From Ruminococcaceae bacterium UBA7030 (lineage in GTDB: Bacteria > Bacillota > Clostridia > Oscillospirales > Acutalibacteraceae): 14,456 nt of DNA. Positions 1 to 7,164 of this stretch are shown here, in pieces (positions within the stretch are counted from its first letter, which is position 1; each line of letters begins with the position of its first letter). The notes under the pieces are model-generated. The model made no database searches, was not told the origin of the DNA, and saw nothing but the letters and a program-made list of their open reading frames with translations. The DNA lies in contig DLBD01000022.1 of NCBI GenBank assembly GCA_002494125.1, positions 1 through 14,456 on the forward strand. Direction: 5' to 3'. The translations under genes and the position numbers were made by a program.

Positions 1-548
1 ACAGATGACAGATTGAGCTTTAAAGCGGGGCGGACACCGAAAACATGAGTGATATTCCAGCCATCGCCGTTAACGTCGCCGTTGTCGCCGTTCACGCGCG
101 CCGCACGGAATTGATTGTTGCCGGGCGAGCAGAGCCACCAATAGTTTCCACCTGTTCCATCTACCTTGGAGCATTTTTTTACATCTGCAGTTGTTGCATT
201 TGCCTGATCAGTTGTCAGCAGGAACATCCTGTTTTCGTTGACTGCTGTTTTGGCATCTCCCGTAATATTGTTTGTGTACCATGTATTTACAAAAGTTTCT
301 ACCGTAGAACCACTGTATGTTTGATTTGTACCAAACTTTGATGCGCCAACGCATTCCTTTGCAAGAAGTGTTACCGTACTGTCATCGTAATCAATAAGAT
401 ACCATTGCTTGTTGTCAAAGGTTATGGCAGTTGTAGTATTCTTGAGGGCAGCATACGGCTCATCAGCCGCAAATGCTGTAAAAGGCATCATAGATACTGC
501 CATGAGAACAGCAAGAACAATTGAAATAAGTTTCTTTGAATTTCTCAT
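1..548 (-). CDS. Secreted protein with DUF6273-like (C-type-lectin-like) domain, 3' end outside window
   Basis: The frame opens at ATG 548 and runs off the window at base 1, giving about 182 residues without a stop. Residues 1-28 form a clear signal peptide: basic MRNSKK, a hydrophobic core (LISIVLAVLMAVSMM), then an AFA-A cleavage site, so the product is exported. The mature part begins with a W-Y-L-I-D-Y strand pattern, followed by a WWLCSPG motif near residues 139-145 and GVRPALKLNLSS near 171-182. That order matches my memory of the DUF6273 family of gut Firmicutes, whose fold resembles C-type lectin/FGE ligand-binding modules. The residues between the two motifs are rich in Asn, Gly and Asp and look hypervariable (see findings). 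An AAAGGA ribosome site lies about 11 bases before the start. Ligand and cell-surface anchoring are unknown because the C-terminus is missing. The signal peptide is certain; the family call is good but rests on motifs only. Confidence 0.82.
   Translation of the reverse strand, partial: MRNSKKLISIVLAVLMAVSMMPFTAFAADEPYAALKNTTTAITFDNKQWYLIDYDDSTVTLLAKECVGASKFGTNQTYSGSTVETFVNTWYTNNITGDAKTAVNENRMFLLTTDQANATTADVKKCSKVDGTGGNYWWLCSPGNNQFRAARVNGDNGDVNGDGWNITHVFGVRPALKLNLSS
36..140 (-). other. Candidate variable region (DGR-like) within the secreted protein gene
   Basis: Reading the minus strand, this stretch runs from just before the WWLCSPG motif to the GVRP motif. From GGC at 122 to GGT at 36 there are 29 codons and 24 end in C or T. 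The exceptions are CAA, two GCG, GTG and TGG. The non-scaffold codons (for example TTC, CGT, CGC, GAC, GGC, ATC, ACT, CAT) are those expected if AAC/AAT codons of a template repeat had their adenines replaced. Invariant-looking Ala-Ala and Val positions sit between them. No template repeat or reverse transcriptase is inside the window, so this is a hypothesis. Confidence 0.35.
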
Positions 549-662
549 ATAATATCATTTCCTTTCATAGATAAATATTTTGAAATAAACTTAAGGTAAA
601 GCACACAGCTGACCTGCAATATTCTGCCTGTGCGTATATCTACCTATTTTATTTATAATTTT

Positions 663-691
663 ATTATATAGTAATATCAGAACAAATGCAA
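663..691 (-). promoter_or_regulatory. Promoter of the secreted-protein gene
   Basis: On the minus strand a TTGCAT -35 box (686-691) is separated by 17 bases from a perfect TATAAT -10 box (663-668). Transcription should start near 656, leaving a leader of about 105 bases before ATG 548. The leader has no obvious riboswitch; one weak imperfect inverted repeat (601-633) is visible. Confidence 0.7.
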
Positions 692-748
692 GCAAAAAAT
701 TAACAAAATGTTAACAAATTAATTCCGTTTTCTTTGGTATATATCTAC

Positions 749-795
749 AAAAAGAAAAGATAACAGACTTCTGTCTGTTATCTTTTCGTTTTTTT
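749..795. terminator. Bidirectional-looking intrinsic terminator downstream of ilvE
   Basis: A perfect 15-bp inverted repeat has arms at 754-768 and 773-787 with a 4-base loop. On the minus strand the hairpin is followed by five T residues (749-753), ending ilvE transcription 15 bases past its stop codon. On the plus strand it is followed by a T run at 789-795. It isolates ilvE from the secreted-protein gene. Confidence 0.85.
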
Positions 796-801
796 ACTAT
801 A

Positions 802-1827
802 TCAGTCTATTTCAACAATCCAGCCTTCAGGGGCTTCGATTGTTCCCATCTGAATACCGGTAAGGGTATCGTAAAGCTTTTTAGTAATCGGTCCCATTTC
901 ATCCATACCTGACGGGAAGCAGATTTCTTTGCCATGGTCAACAATTTTGCCAACGGGTGAAATAACTGCAGCTGTGCCGCAAAGACCACATTCAGCCATA
1001 TCCTTAACCTCTTCAAGAGTAACCTCTCTGTGTTCAACCTTAAGACCGAGATACTTTTCAGCAACTATCATAAGCGAACGGCGGGTGATTGAGGGAAGAA
1101 TTGAATTTGATTTAGGAGTAACGACTGTGCCGTCCTTTGTTACGAAAAGGAAGTTTGCACCGCCTGTTTCCTCAACCTTTGTGCGAGTTGCGGGGTCAAG
1201 ATACATATTCTCGTCGAAGCCTTTATTATGAGCGTCAACGATGTTATGTAACGACATTGCGTAGTTAAGTCCTGCTTTAATATGACCTGTACCGTGAGGA
1301 GCAGCTCTGTCCTCGTCAGATACTCTTATAGTAATCGGCTTTGCGCCGCCCTTGAAATATGGTCCGACAGGGGTACAGAAAATTCTGAACATATACTCGT
1401 CGGCAGGCTTTACGCCGATAACCGAATTATAGCCGAACATATAGGGACGGATATAAAGTGTTGCGCCCGAGCCGTAAGGAGGAACATATGCGGCATTTGC
1501 CTTAACTACCTCTTTAACAGCCTCAATAAACTTATCCTCAGGAAATACGGGCATCTCAAGTCTGCGGCAGGAATCAGCCATACGAGAAGCGTTGAGGTCG
1601 GGACGGAAGCACACAATTTTGCCGTCCGAGGTTGTGTACGCCTTAAGGCCCTCAAAACAGGTCTGCGCATACTGGAGAGCACCTGCGCACTCATTCATTG
1701 TAACATTAGGGTCGTCGGTGAGAACGCCGTCGTCCCACTTGCCGTCCTTATACATTGAAACAAATCTTTTGTCAGTCGGCATATAAGCAAAGCCGAGATT
1801 TGACCAGTCAATGTTTTTCTTTTCCAT
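802..1827 (-). CDS. ilvE: Branched-chain amino-acid aminotransferase
   Basis: This PLP enzyme catalyses the last step of leucine, isoleucine and valine synthesis (and the first step of their breakdown), transferring the amino group between glutamate and the 2-keto acids in the cytoplasm. The 341 residues match the usual length of the longer bacterial/eukaryote-like BCAT subfamily of fold-type IV enzymes. Visible landmarks are FEGLKAY (58-64), RPYMFG (127-132), the PLP lysine in GHIKAGLNYA (K184) and the class-IV signature beginning EETGGANFLFV (219-229), followed by TPKSNSILPSITR. The start at 1827 is supported by AGGAGA seven bases upstream. The gene is monocistronic, with its own promoter at 1875-1902 and a terminator right after the stop. 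leuA and leuB lie about 10 kb away on the same strand, so the pathway is split. D-amino-acid aminotransferase or ADC lyase are the only serious alternatives and the motifs do not favour them. Confidence 0.96.
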   Translation of the reverse strand: MEKKNIDWSNLGFAYMPTDKRFVSMYKDGKWDDGVLTDDPNVTMNECAGALQYAQTCFEGLKAYTTSDGKIVCFRPDLNASRMADSCRRLEMPVFPEDKFIEAVKEVVKANAAYVPPYGSGATLYIRPYMFGYNSVIGVKPADEYMFRIFCTPVGPYFKGGAKPITIRVSDEDRAAPHGTGHIKAGLNYAMSLHNIVDAHNKGFDENMYLDPATRTKVEETGGANFLFVTKDGTVVTPKSNSILPSITRRSLMIVAEKYLGLKVEHREVTLEEVKDMAECGLCGTAAVISPVGKIVDHGKEICFPSGMDEMGPITKKLYDTLTGIQMGTIEAPEGWIVEID

Positions 1828-1874
1828 AGTTTCATCTCCTATATAAATTTTAATAATTTACCCTGTTAAAGTTT

Positions 1875-1902
1875 ATTATATCACTTTCAGTTCATTTTGC
1901 AA
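1875..1902 (-). promoter_or_regulatory. Promoter of ilvE
   Basis: On the minus strand there is a TTGCAA -35 box (1897-1902), a 16-base spacer and a TATAAT -10 box (1875-1880) preceded by TGA, which makes an extended -10 (TGnTATAAT). The predicted leader is only about 40 bases, too short for a T-box or attenuator. Confidence 0.72.
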
Positions 1903-1913
1903 TATTTTTTTAT

Positions 1914-1955
1914 AAAAACCGGGGCGCCGGGGTTGTCGCCCCCTACAGCGTATTA
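1914..1955. repeat. GC-rich repeat-like hairpin, possible terminator for the upstream operon
   Basis: This G/C-rich block stands out in AT-rich intergenic DNA. It contains arms GGGGCG (1921-1926) and CGCCCC (1937-1942). On the minus strand the hairpin is followed, two bases later, by five T residues (1914-1918), so it could end transcription coming from the DUF4275-like gene. The GTAGGGG(G)CGAC...CGCCCC style also resembles short dispersed palindromic repeats I associate with Ruminococcaceae-type genomes. No second copy is in this window, so the repeat assignment rests on recall. Confidence 0.45.
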
Positions 1956-1984
1956 CAGGTGCACCCAATTAATAAAAGAACACT

Positions 1985-2440
1985 TTAATTCTTCTCACAA
2001 TAATAAGGTCCGTATGAACCAACTTCATGAGTTCTGCAATATGTCCACGAAAAAACATCTGATGTAACTATTATGTCCATCCAATCTGTTACAGATTTGC
2101 ATAATTCTTCAATCTGTGCCGAATTAAACTGACTGATGTTTTCGGCATAAAATGCAGAATCAATATCTTGAATATATATTATTGCATTTTGTTTTTTTAC
2201 ACTGTCATAAGCTGCTTTTGCATTATCTTTTTCTTTACACTCTGCGTAATTGCAACTAAATATATGCCAAAGAAATTCGCCTTTATATGTAAAGACCTCA
2301 GCACGCGGTTCATTAGAAAAAGCACTAATCCATTTCGATTTAAACTGTTTCAACTCGGGTTTGTTAAACATATTTATTTCAATGCCAAGAGGTTGCAAAA
2401 AGGATTTAATCTGCGATATATAGTTTTCTTTACGACTCAT
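1985..2440 (-). CDS. DUF4275-like protein of unknown function
   Basis: A small soluble protein of about 151 residues with no signal peptide or membrane segment. From the ATG at 2440 it reads MSRKENYISQI. It carries an FLWHIFS motif near the middle, an acidic block around IYIQDIDSAFY, and ends in a FSWTYCRTHE...GPYYCEKN segment. The LWH(V/I)FS and (F)TWTYxxTHExGxxGPYF patterns fit the DUF4275 family as I remember it; no biochemical role is known to me. The frame extends to a TTG at 2455, but the AAAGGA at 2452-2447 lies inside that extension and is ideally placed for ATG 2440 (six bases), with ATG 2443 a less likely choice. It lies 60 bases downstream of mutS2 on the same strand and may be read through from it. 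Repeat-like DNA flanks both sides, suggesting an accessory insertion between two core genes. Confidence 0.7.
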   Translation of the reverse strand: MSRKENYISQIKSFLQPLGIEINMFNKPELKQFKSKWISAFSNEPRAEVFTYKGEFLWHIFSCNYAECKEKDNAKAAYDSVKKQNAIIYIQDIDSAFYAENISQFNSAQIEELCKSVTDWMDIIVTSDVFSWTYCRTHEVGSYGPYYCEKN

Positions 2441-2465
2441 CATTTTTCCTTTCAATTACACATTT

Positions 2466-2500
2466 ATTGTCCGAGCGTAGCGAGTAACCAACGTTGCGCA
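2466..2500. repeat. Repeat-like GC-rich spacer between mutS2 and the DUF4275-like gene
   Basis: The spacer directly after the mutS2 stop codon contains CGAGCGTAGCGAG followed by an AACGTT palindrome and TGCGCA. Its composition differs from the surrounding AT-rich intergenic DNA and recalls the CTCGCTACGCTCG-type ends of small dispersed repeats. There is no T run, so it is not a convincing terminator. Confidence 0.25.
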
Positions 2501-4876
2501 TTATTTAAGTTTTGCGATTGTTACTCCGCTTTCTCCTTCGCCGTATTTACCGAGGCGATACTCTGCTATATTCGGATGTCGCTTAAGGTAGTCGTTAACC
2601 GCTTTGCGCAGAGCGCCGGTGCCCTTGCCGTGAATAATTCTTATCTCTGCGATGTCGGTAAGGACGCACCTATCAATAAACGAGCCGAGTTTTGCAAGCG
2701 CCTCGTCAACGGTATCGCCCCTCATATCAAGCTCTGTCGTAATATCCGAATCAGCTCTTGAGGCGGTGTTTTTATAAACAGTTCTTCGCTGCGACTGAGG
2801 CGTTTTTTTCTTCGGCTTATCGAGAATCATAATATCCGAAAGCTTTACTCTGGATTTTAACATACCCGACTGAACGAGCACCTTGTCGCCAACCTCGAGC
2901 ACTTCTCCCTCGCCGATGCCTTTTATCACTACCCTATCGCCCGGCACAGGCTCTCTCGGAAGCTTATAATCATAGTCCCAGTTATCAGCAAGCTCCTGCG
3001 GATTGACAATGTCGTCCATCTCGCCCATACGGTTTTTGACGGCTCGCCTTGCCTTTCTCGCAAGCTCGGTTGCGTTTGTTTCTTCCTGCTCTTTTTTCAA
3101 CTTTTCAAGCTCGGTAAGAAATTCCTGCGACTTGCGTTTTGCAGAGTCAACAAGCTTTTGAGCGTCGCGCTTTGCCTTATCAAGCTCACGCTGTTTAAGC
3201 GTTTCAAGGCTGTCACGCTCCGACTTCATCTTTTGCTGAAGTTCCTTCGCCTTGGCGGTCATCTCCTCGGCGAGCTGTTTTTCATTTTCAAGCTCCTTAC
3301 GGGAGGCTTCAAGCGCCTCAAGTACATTTTCAAAAGAACGGTTATCCGAGGCAACAAGACCTTTTGCGTGCTCAACAATTTCACCCGGCATACCGAGATG
3401 CTCTGAAATTGCAAAAGCATTTGACCTGCCCGGAACACCGATTAAAAGTTTATACGTCGGGCGAAGAGTTTCAACGTCAAACTCGCAGCAGCCGTTTACA
3501 ACGCCGTCAGTTTCAAGCGCATATGCCTTAAGCTCGGCATAATGAGTTGTCGACGCAATTTTTGCTCCTTTTTTTCTTATCGCTTCAATCACTGAAACGG
3601 CAAGCGCCGCACCCTCGACCGGATCGGTTCCCGCACCGAGTTCGTCAATAAGTACAAGGCTTTTTTCATCAGCCTTTTTAATTATATCTATTATATTTAC
3701 CATATGGGATGAAAAGGTTGAGAGCGACTGCTCTATGCTCTGCTCATCGCCGATATCGACAAGTATATTTTCAAACACGGATATTTTTGAGCGGTCGGAA
3801 ACAGGTATTAAAAGTCCGCACATAGTCATCGCCGTGAGAAGTCCGAGCGTTTTAAGAGATACCGTTTTACCGCCTGTGTTCGGTCCCGTTATTACAAGCG
3901 TGTCATAGTTTTCTCCGAGTGAAATATCAATCGGTACAACCTTGTTTTTATCAATAAGCGGGTGCCTTGCCTTTTTAAGATTTATAACGCCGTTATCGTT
4001 TACTATCGGCATAGTCGCTTTCATTTTATATGCAAGGTGCGCTTTTGCAAAAACGAGATTGAGCTGTACCGCGCTTTCAAAGGAGTTCTTAATGCCCTGC
4101 GAAAACTCACCCGCCTCGGCTGAAAGCTCGAAGAGAATTCGCATTATTTCGTCCCTCTCCCTGCCCTGAAGCACCTTTATATCGTTATTTGCATCAACTA
4201 CCGGCGAAGGCTCAACAAACACGGTCGCGCCCGTAGAGGAGGTATCGTGGACAAGTCCGGGTACATTTGACCTATGTTCCGCCTTGACAGGAACAACAAA
4301 TCTGCCGTTTCGCTGGGTTATAATCGCCTCCTGCAGATACTGCTGGTAATGGGCGGAATGAATCATCGCTTCAAGCTTTTCCCTGACCGAATTCTCTTTC
4401 GACCTGATTTTTCGCCTGATATCCGCAAGCTCCGGAGAAGCCTTATCGGAAATCTCCTCTGCACTTATTATGCAGGTAAATATTTTATTCTCAAGATATT
4501 TATTAACCGTTATTCCCTCAAAAAAATAATCAAGCGAGGTCTTAACCCCTGCGCAGTGGCTGTGCCATTCGTCAAGAGTTCGCATTGAACGAAGCGTGAA
4601 AGCAATATCAAGAAGCTCTCCTGCGTTAAGGCAGCCGCCTGCTGCCGCACGGTGAAGAGCATTATTTACATTTTTAAGTCCCGAAAATGAGGGAGCGCCG
4701 AAACGGGCAAGAAGTGAAAAGGCATCCTCTGTCTGACAAAGAAGCCTTTGAACATCCTTTATATCGCCTGTCGGTTTTAGTGAAAGCGCAAGCTGCCTTG
4801 CGTCTTCAAGCGCACACTCGTCGGCGAGCTTTGATAAAATCAAATCAAGCTCAAGAGTTTTATAGTTTTTATCCAT
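2501..4876 (-). CDS. mutS2: MutS2 family ATPase/endonuclease with Smr domain
   Basis: The 791-residue product has the full MutS2 architecture and lacks the mismatch-recognition domains of MutS. An N-terminal helical core/clamp region spans about 1-300. The ABC-type ATPase follows: Walker A GPNTGGKT (331-338), signature region STFSSHM (386-392), Walker B LVLIDELGAGTDP (407-419) and a THYAELK switch (444-450). Next come a long charged coiled coil (about 512-615), a small beta/KOW-like segment (645-682) and a C-terminal Smr domain (715-791) with LDMRG and HGKGTGALR. MutS2 was long seen as a recombination suppressor; in Bacillus subtilis it also acts on collided ribosomes, splitting stalled 70S particles. 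Both roles suit this operon, which carries recO and ribosome-maturation genes. Its ATG overlaps the recO stop by one base (TAATG), with AAGGA eight bases upstream, so translation is coupled. All ATPase motifs look intact. Confidence 0.97.
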   Translation of the reverse strand: MDKNYKTLELDLILSKLADECALEDARQLALSLKPTGDIKDVQRLLCQTEDAFSLLARFGAPSFSGLKNVNNALHRAAAGGCLNAGELLDIAFTLRSMRTLDEWHSHCAGVKTSLDYFFEGITVNKYLENKIFTCIISAEEISDKASPELADIRRKIRSKENSVREKLEAMIHSAHYQQYLQEAIITQRNGRFVVPVKAEHRSNVPGLVHDTSSTGATVFVEPSPVVDANNDIKVLQGRERDEIMRILFELSAEAGEFSQGIKNSFESAVQLNLVFAKAHLAYKMKATMPIVNDNGVINLKKARHPLIDKNKVVPIDISLGENYDTLVITGPNTGGKTVSLKTLGLLTAMTMCGLLIPVSDRSKISVFENILVDIGDEQSIEQSLSTFSSHMVNIIDIIKKADEKSLVLIDELGAGTDPVEGAALAVSVIEAIRKKGAKIASTTHYAELKAYALETDGVVNGCCEFDVETLRPTYKLLIGVPGRSNAFAISEHLGMPGEIVEHAKGLVASDNRSFENVLEALEASRKELENEKQLAEEMTAKAKELQQKMKSERDSLETLKQRELDKAKRDAQKLVDSAKRKSQEFLTELEKLKKEQEETNATELARKARRAVKNRMGEMDDIVNPQELADNWDYDYKLPREPVPGDRVVIKGIGEGEVLEVGDKVLVQSGMLKSRVKLSDIMILDKPKKKTPQSQRRTVYKNTASRADSDITTELDMRGDTVDEALAKLGSFIDRCVLTDIAEIRIIHGKGTGALRKAVNDYLKRHPNIAEYRLGKYGEGESGVTIAKLK

Positions 4877-5610
4877 TAATCTAATCCTTTATAGAAAACA
4901 AGGGTTGGTAAGTTTTTCTGTATGCGTGACATAAGATATTTTTCGCTGACGCTTTGAAGAAGATTCATATTGTCTTCGCTTAGTGAAAAAGAAAAAATCT
5001 TTTTCGGCTCCGTAAGGCAGATAAACCTTATCGCTGTTATGACGTTTTTAGGCACGGGAATTGAGCCCGCTTTGCCGTGATGCTCGCAGTAGATACAGCC
5101 TTCAAGAGCGTCAAAAAACATCATATCCGTTTCATATGTAGCACATTCGTTACAAGCAAGAATATTCGGCATATAACCGCCGAGTGAAAGCATACGAAAC
5201 TCCACTGCCGATTTAACAAGGCGCAAATCCTTGTCGGTATAGCAGAGAAGATGAAGGGAGTTGAGGATTACTGAAAGCATTTCCTGTGCAGGCTGCTCTT
5301 CATTTGCAAGCTCATAAGCGAGCTGGACAAAATACTGGGCAAGCGAAAGCTTTTTAATATCCTTTCTCAAATCAAAAAATACCTCAATCGGCGACGCAGC
5401 GTCAATCACAAACGCATCACGACCGCGATAGAGTGAGAAATCAGCATATGCAAAAAGCGAGGTTGAGGAGTTCATCCTGTTTTTAATCTGCTTTGCGCCT
5501 CTTGCAAAGGCACGAACAAGACCGAAATCGGAAGTAAGAAGAGTAACCAAACGGTCACTCTCCCCTATAGTCTGTTCTCTTATAACTAAGCCTTTCACTG
5601 AGGTACTCAT
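4876..5610 (-). CDS. recO: DNA repair protein RecO
   Basis: RecO anneals SSB-coated single strands and works with RecR/RecF to load RecA at gaps. The 244-residue product starts with the typical OB-fold opening (VKGLVIREQTIGESDRLVTLLTSDFG, split here as VKGLVIREQTIGE at 5-17 and SDRLVTLLTSDFG at 18-30). A helical middle follows, then a four-cysteine zinc-binding element: C153 and C156 in ACNEC, C172 and C175 in CIYCEHH. The length is normal for Firmicute RecO. The start at 5610 has AAGG about ten bases upstream and lies within the end of the YqzL-like gene, whose stop is 53 bases inside recO, so expression is probably coupled. The stop TAA overlaps the mutS2 ATG by one base. Confidence 0.95.
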   Translation of the reverse strand: MSTSVKGLVIREQTIGESDRLVTLLTSDFGLVRAFARGAKQIKNRMNSSTSLFAYADFSLYRGRDAFVIDAASPIEVFFDLRKDIKKLSLAQYFVQLAYELANEEQPAQEMLSVILNSLHLLCYTDKDLRLVKSAVEFRMLSLGGYMPNILACNECATYETDMMFFDALEGCIYCEHHGKAGSIPVPKNVITAIRFICLTEPKKIFSFSLSEDNMNLLQSVSEKYLMSRIQKNLPTLVFYKGLD

Positions 5611-5704
5611 TATACTCTGCCTTTTCGTTTTTGTAGTTAATGTAATTCAGATAGTCGTCAATCTTACCTGAATTTTCAAATTCCTCCCAAAGCTTATCAA
5701 TCAT
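5555..5704 (-). CDS. YqzL-like small protein
   Basis: A 49-residue frame starts at ATG 5704 with AAAGGG seven bases upstream and ends at TGA 5555-5557. The protein opens MIDKLWEEFENSGKIDDYL and continues with a charged, Tyr-rich tail. The W-x2-F-x2-(T/S)G-x-ID-x-YL pattern and the position exactly between era and recO match YqzL, a conserved small protein of unknown function found at this place in Bacillus. It is slightly longer here because its 3' end overlaps the first 56 bases of recO in another frame. Identification rests on synteny, the motif and the ribosome site; the C-terminal half could be weakly conserved. Confidence 0.75.
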   Translation of the reverse strand: MIDKLWEEFENSGKIDDYLNYINYKNEKAEYNEYLSERLSYKRTDYRGE

Positions 5705-5773
5705 AAAAACACCCTTTTGAAAATATTTTGCATTAATATTTTCTGCAGGGCTCGGGAGTATATATATGGAAGT

Positions 5774-6661
5774 TTAATCCAAACCGAAATTGTGGATTAA
5801 ACCTTCTCTGTTTCGCCAATCCTCCTTAACCTTAACCCAGCACTGAAGATTGACCTTTATCTGAAAGAAGTTTTCAAGATCCTGTCTTGCGTAGGTTGAA
5901 ACCTTTTTAAGCATTGAGCCGTGCTTTCCGATAACCATACCTTTATGGCTTTCTCTTTCGCAGTAGATTGTGGCTTCAATGTCGAGAATATCCTTGTCGT
6001 CACGCTCACGCATTTTTTCAACCGCAACGGCAATTCCATGCGGTATTTCTTTATCCATAAGCCGAAGTATTTTTTCCCTGATTATCTCGGCGGCAAGCAC
6101 CCTTTCAGGCTGGTCTGTCAGCGTGTCATCAGGGAAGAAATGAGGCGATTCAAACGCAAGCGCCTTAAGCTCGTCAATAAGCTCGTCAACATTGTCGCCC
6201 TCGCTTGCGCTGACGGGAACAACGGCAGCGAAATCATAAAGAGAGCTTAAATAAACTATCCTGTCAAAAAGCTCCTTTTTGTCGGAAATCATATCAATTT
6301 TATTTATTGCAAGAATTACGGGAAGCTTATTTTTCTTAAACATTGAAAGAAGCTCAAGCTCCTGCTCGTTAAGCTCGCCTCTCGGCTCTGTCAGAAACAG
6401 ACACGCGTCAACGCCGCCGACAGTGTCGCCGACAGCCTCGTTCATCTTTTCTCCAAGCTTGTTGTGAGCTCTGTGAAAGCCGGGTGTGTCAGTGAAAACC
6501 AGCTGGGTTTCATTAACGGTGAGAACGCCCATAATTTTTGTTCTCGTGGTCTGAGGCTTTGATGAAACGATTGCGATTTTCTGACCGAGCATACGATTCA
6601 TAAGCGAGGATTTGCCGACATTAGGCTTTCCGACTATTGCGATAAAAGCAGTCTTTGTCAT
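5774..6661 (-). CDS. era: GTPase Era
   Basis: Era is an essential GTPase that binds the 3' end of 16S rRNA and supports 30S subunit assembly. The TRAFAC GTPase domain shows G1 GKPNVGKS (about 11-18), switch I PQTTR, G3 DTPG, G4 NKID and G5 SAS. It is followed by a KH RNA-binding domain with GKHG and the usual W-VKVKEDWRN ending. I place the start at ATG 6661, which gives MTKTAFIAIVGKPNVG and overlaps the ybeY stop by one base (TGATG); the frame also offers a GTG at 6664. At 295 residues it is full length. In many Firmicutes dgkA and cdd lie between ybeY and era; here they are absent and the two genes touch. A spacer of about 70 bases separates it from the YqzL-like gene. Confidence 0.97.
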   Translation of the reverse strand: MTKTAFIAIVGKPNVGKSSLMNRMLGQKIAIVSSKPQTTRTKIMGVLTVNETQLVFTDTPGFHRAHNKLGEKMNEAVGDTVGGVDACLFLTEPRGELNEQELELLSMFKKNKLPVILAINKIDMISDKKELFDRIVYLSSLYDFAAVVPVSASEGDNVDELIDELKALAFESPHFFPDDTLTDQPERVLAAEIIREKILRLMDKEIPHGIAVAVEKMRERDDKDILDIEATIYCERESHKGMVIGKHGSMLKKVSTYARQDLENFFQIKVNLQCWVKVKEDWRNREGLIHNFGLD

Positions 6662-7164
6662 CACTCGTCACCCATATAATAACTATCGTCCCTTTTAAGT
6701 CCGATTTGAGTTAATACCTTTTCTTCCTTCTCCCTCATTCTTACCTCTTCAATACCGCCGTTTTCATGGTCGTACCCGAGAAGATGAAGCATTGAATGTA
6801 CGGTTAAAAAACCTATTTCTCTTTGAAGAGGGTGATTATAATGCTCCGCCTGCTCAACTGCCTTTTCAGCAGATATAACAATATCGCCGAGGAGCTTTGC
6901 GCCGGTGTCGTGGTTTATGTCATAAACACCGTTTTCGCCAAGCGGGAAGGAAAGAACGTCGGTTTCCTTGTCAATATTTCTGTGCTTTGCATTAAGTTCT
7001 TTAATCTGCTCATTATCAACAAAGCTTACGCTGACCTCTGCGGGCAGCTCAAACCCTTCCATCTCAAGCACGGCATGACAGCAACGCCTGATTAAAAGTC
7101 TTATTCCCGTGGGAATTTTTATCTTTTTCTGATTGTTTGAAATTACTACCTTTACACTTTCCAT
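6661..7164 (-). CDS. ybeY: Endoribonuclease YbeY (rRNA maturation factor)
   Basis: YbeY is a zinc-dependent RNase needed for 16S rRNA 3'-end maturation and ribosome quality control. The family metal site H-x3-H-x5-H is visible in TVHSMLHLLGYDHE as H123, H127 and H133. Upstream are the conserved LNAKHRNIDKETDVLSFP segment (58-74) and LLGDIVIS (91-98). At 167 residues the length is normal. Its ATG overlaps the stop of the PhoH-like gene by one base (TAATG), and its stop overlaps the era start, so it is translationally coupled on both sides. Its neighbours Era and PhoH belong to the same ribosome-maturation theme. Confidence 0.97.
   Translation of the reverse strand: MESVKVVISNNQKKIKIPTGIRLLIRRCCHAVLEMEGFELPAEVSVSFVDNEQIKELNAKHRNIDKETDVLSFPLGENGVYDINHDTGAKLLGDIVISAEKAVEQAEHYNHPLQREIGFLTVHSMLHLLGYDHENGGIEEVRMREKEEKVLTQIGLKRDDSYYMGDE

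Noticed and set aside
45..341. Plus-strand open frame of 98 codons
   Set aside because: It is antisense to the secreted-protein gene, whose signal peptide, ribosome site and family motifs are on the minus strand.
1828..1874. T-box or leucine attenuator before ilvE
   Set aside because: The predicted leader is about 40 bases, with no hairpin, no leader peptide and no T-box core.
2441..2455. TTG 2455 as start of the DUF4275-like protein
   Set aside because: Using TTG would place the AAAGGA ribosome site inside the coding sequence; ATG 2440 is correctly spaced from it.
2168..2761. Plus-strand open frame of 197 codons spanning the mutS2 3' end and the DUF4275-like gene
   Set aside because: It crosses two convincing minus-strand genes, has a low-complexity Phe/Cys-rich translation and no family motif.
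6662..6664. GTG at 6664 as the era start
   Set aside because: ATG 6661 gives the usual Era N-terminus and a one-base TGATG overlap with ybeY; GTG adds only one residue and cannot be excluded.
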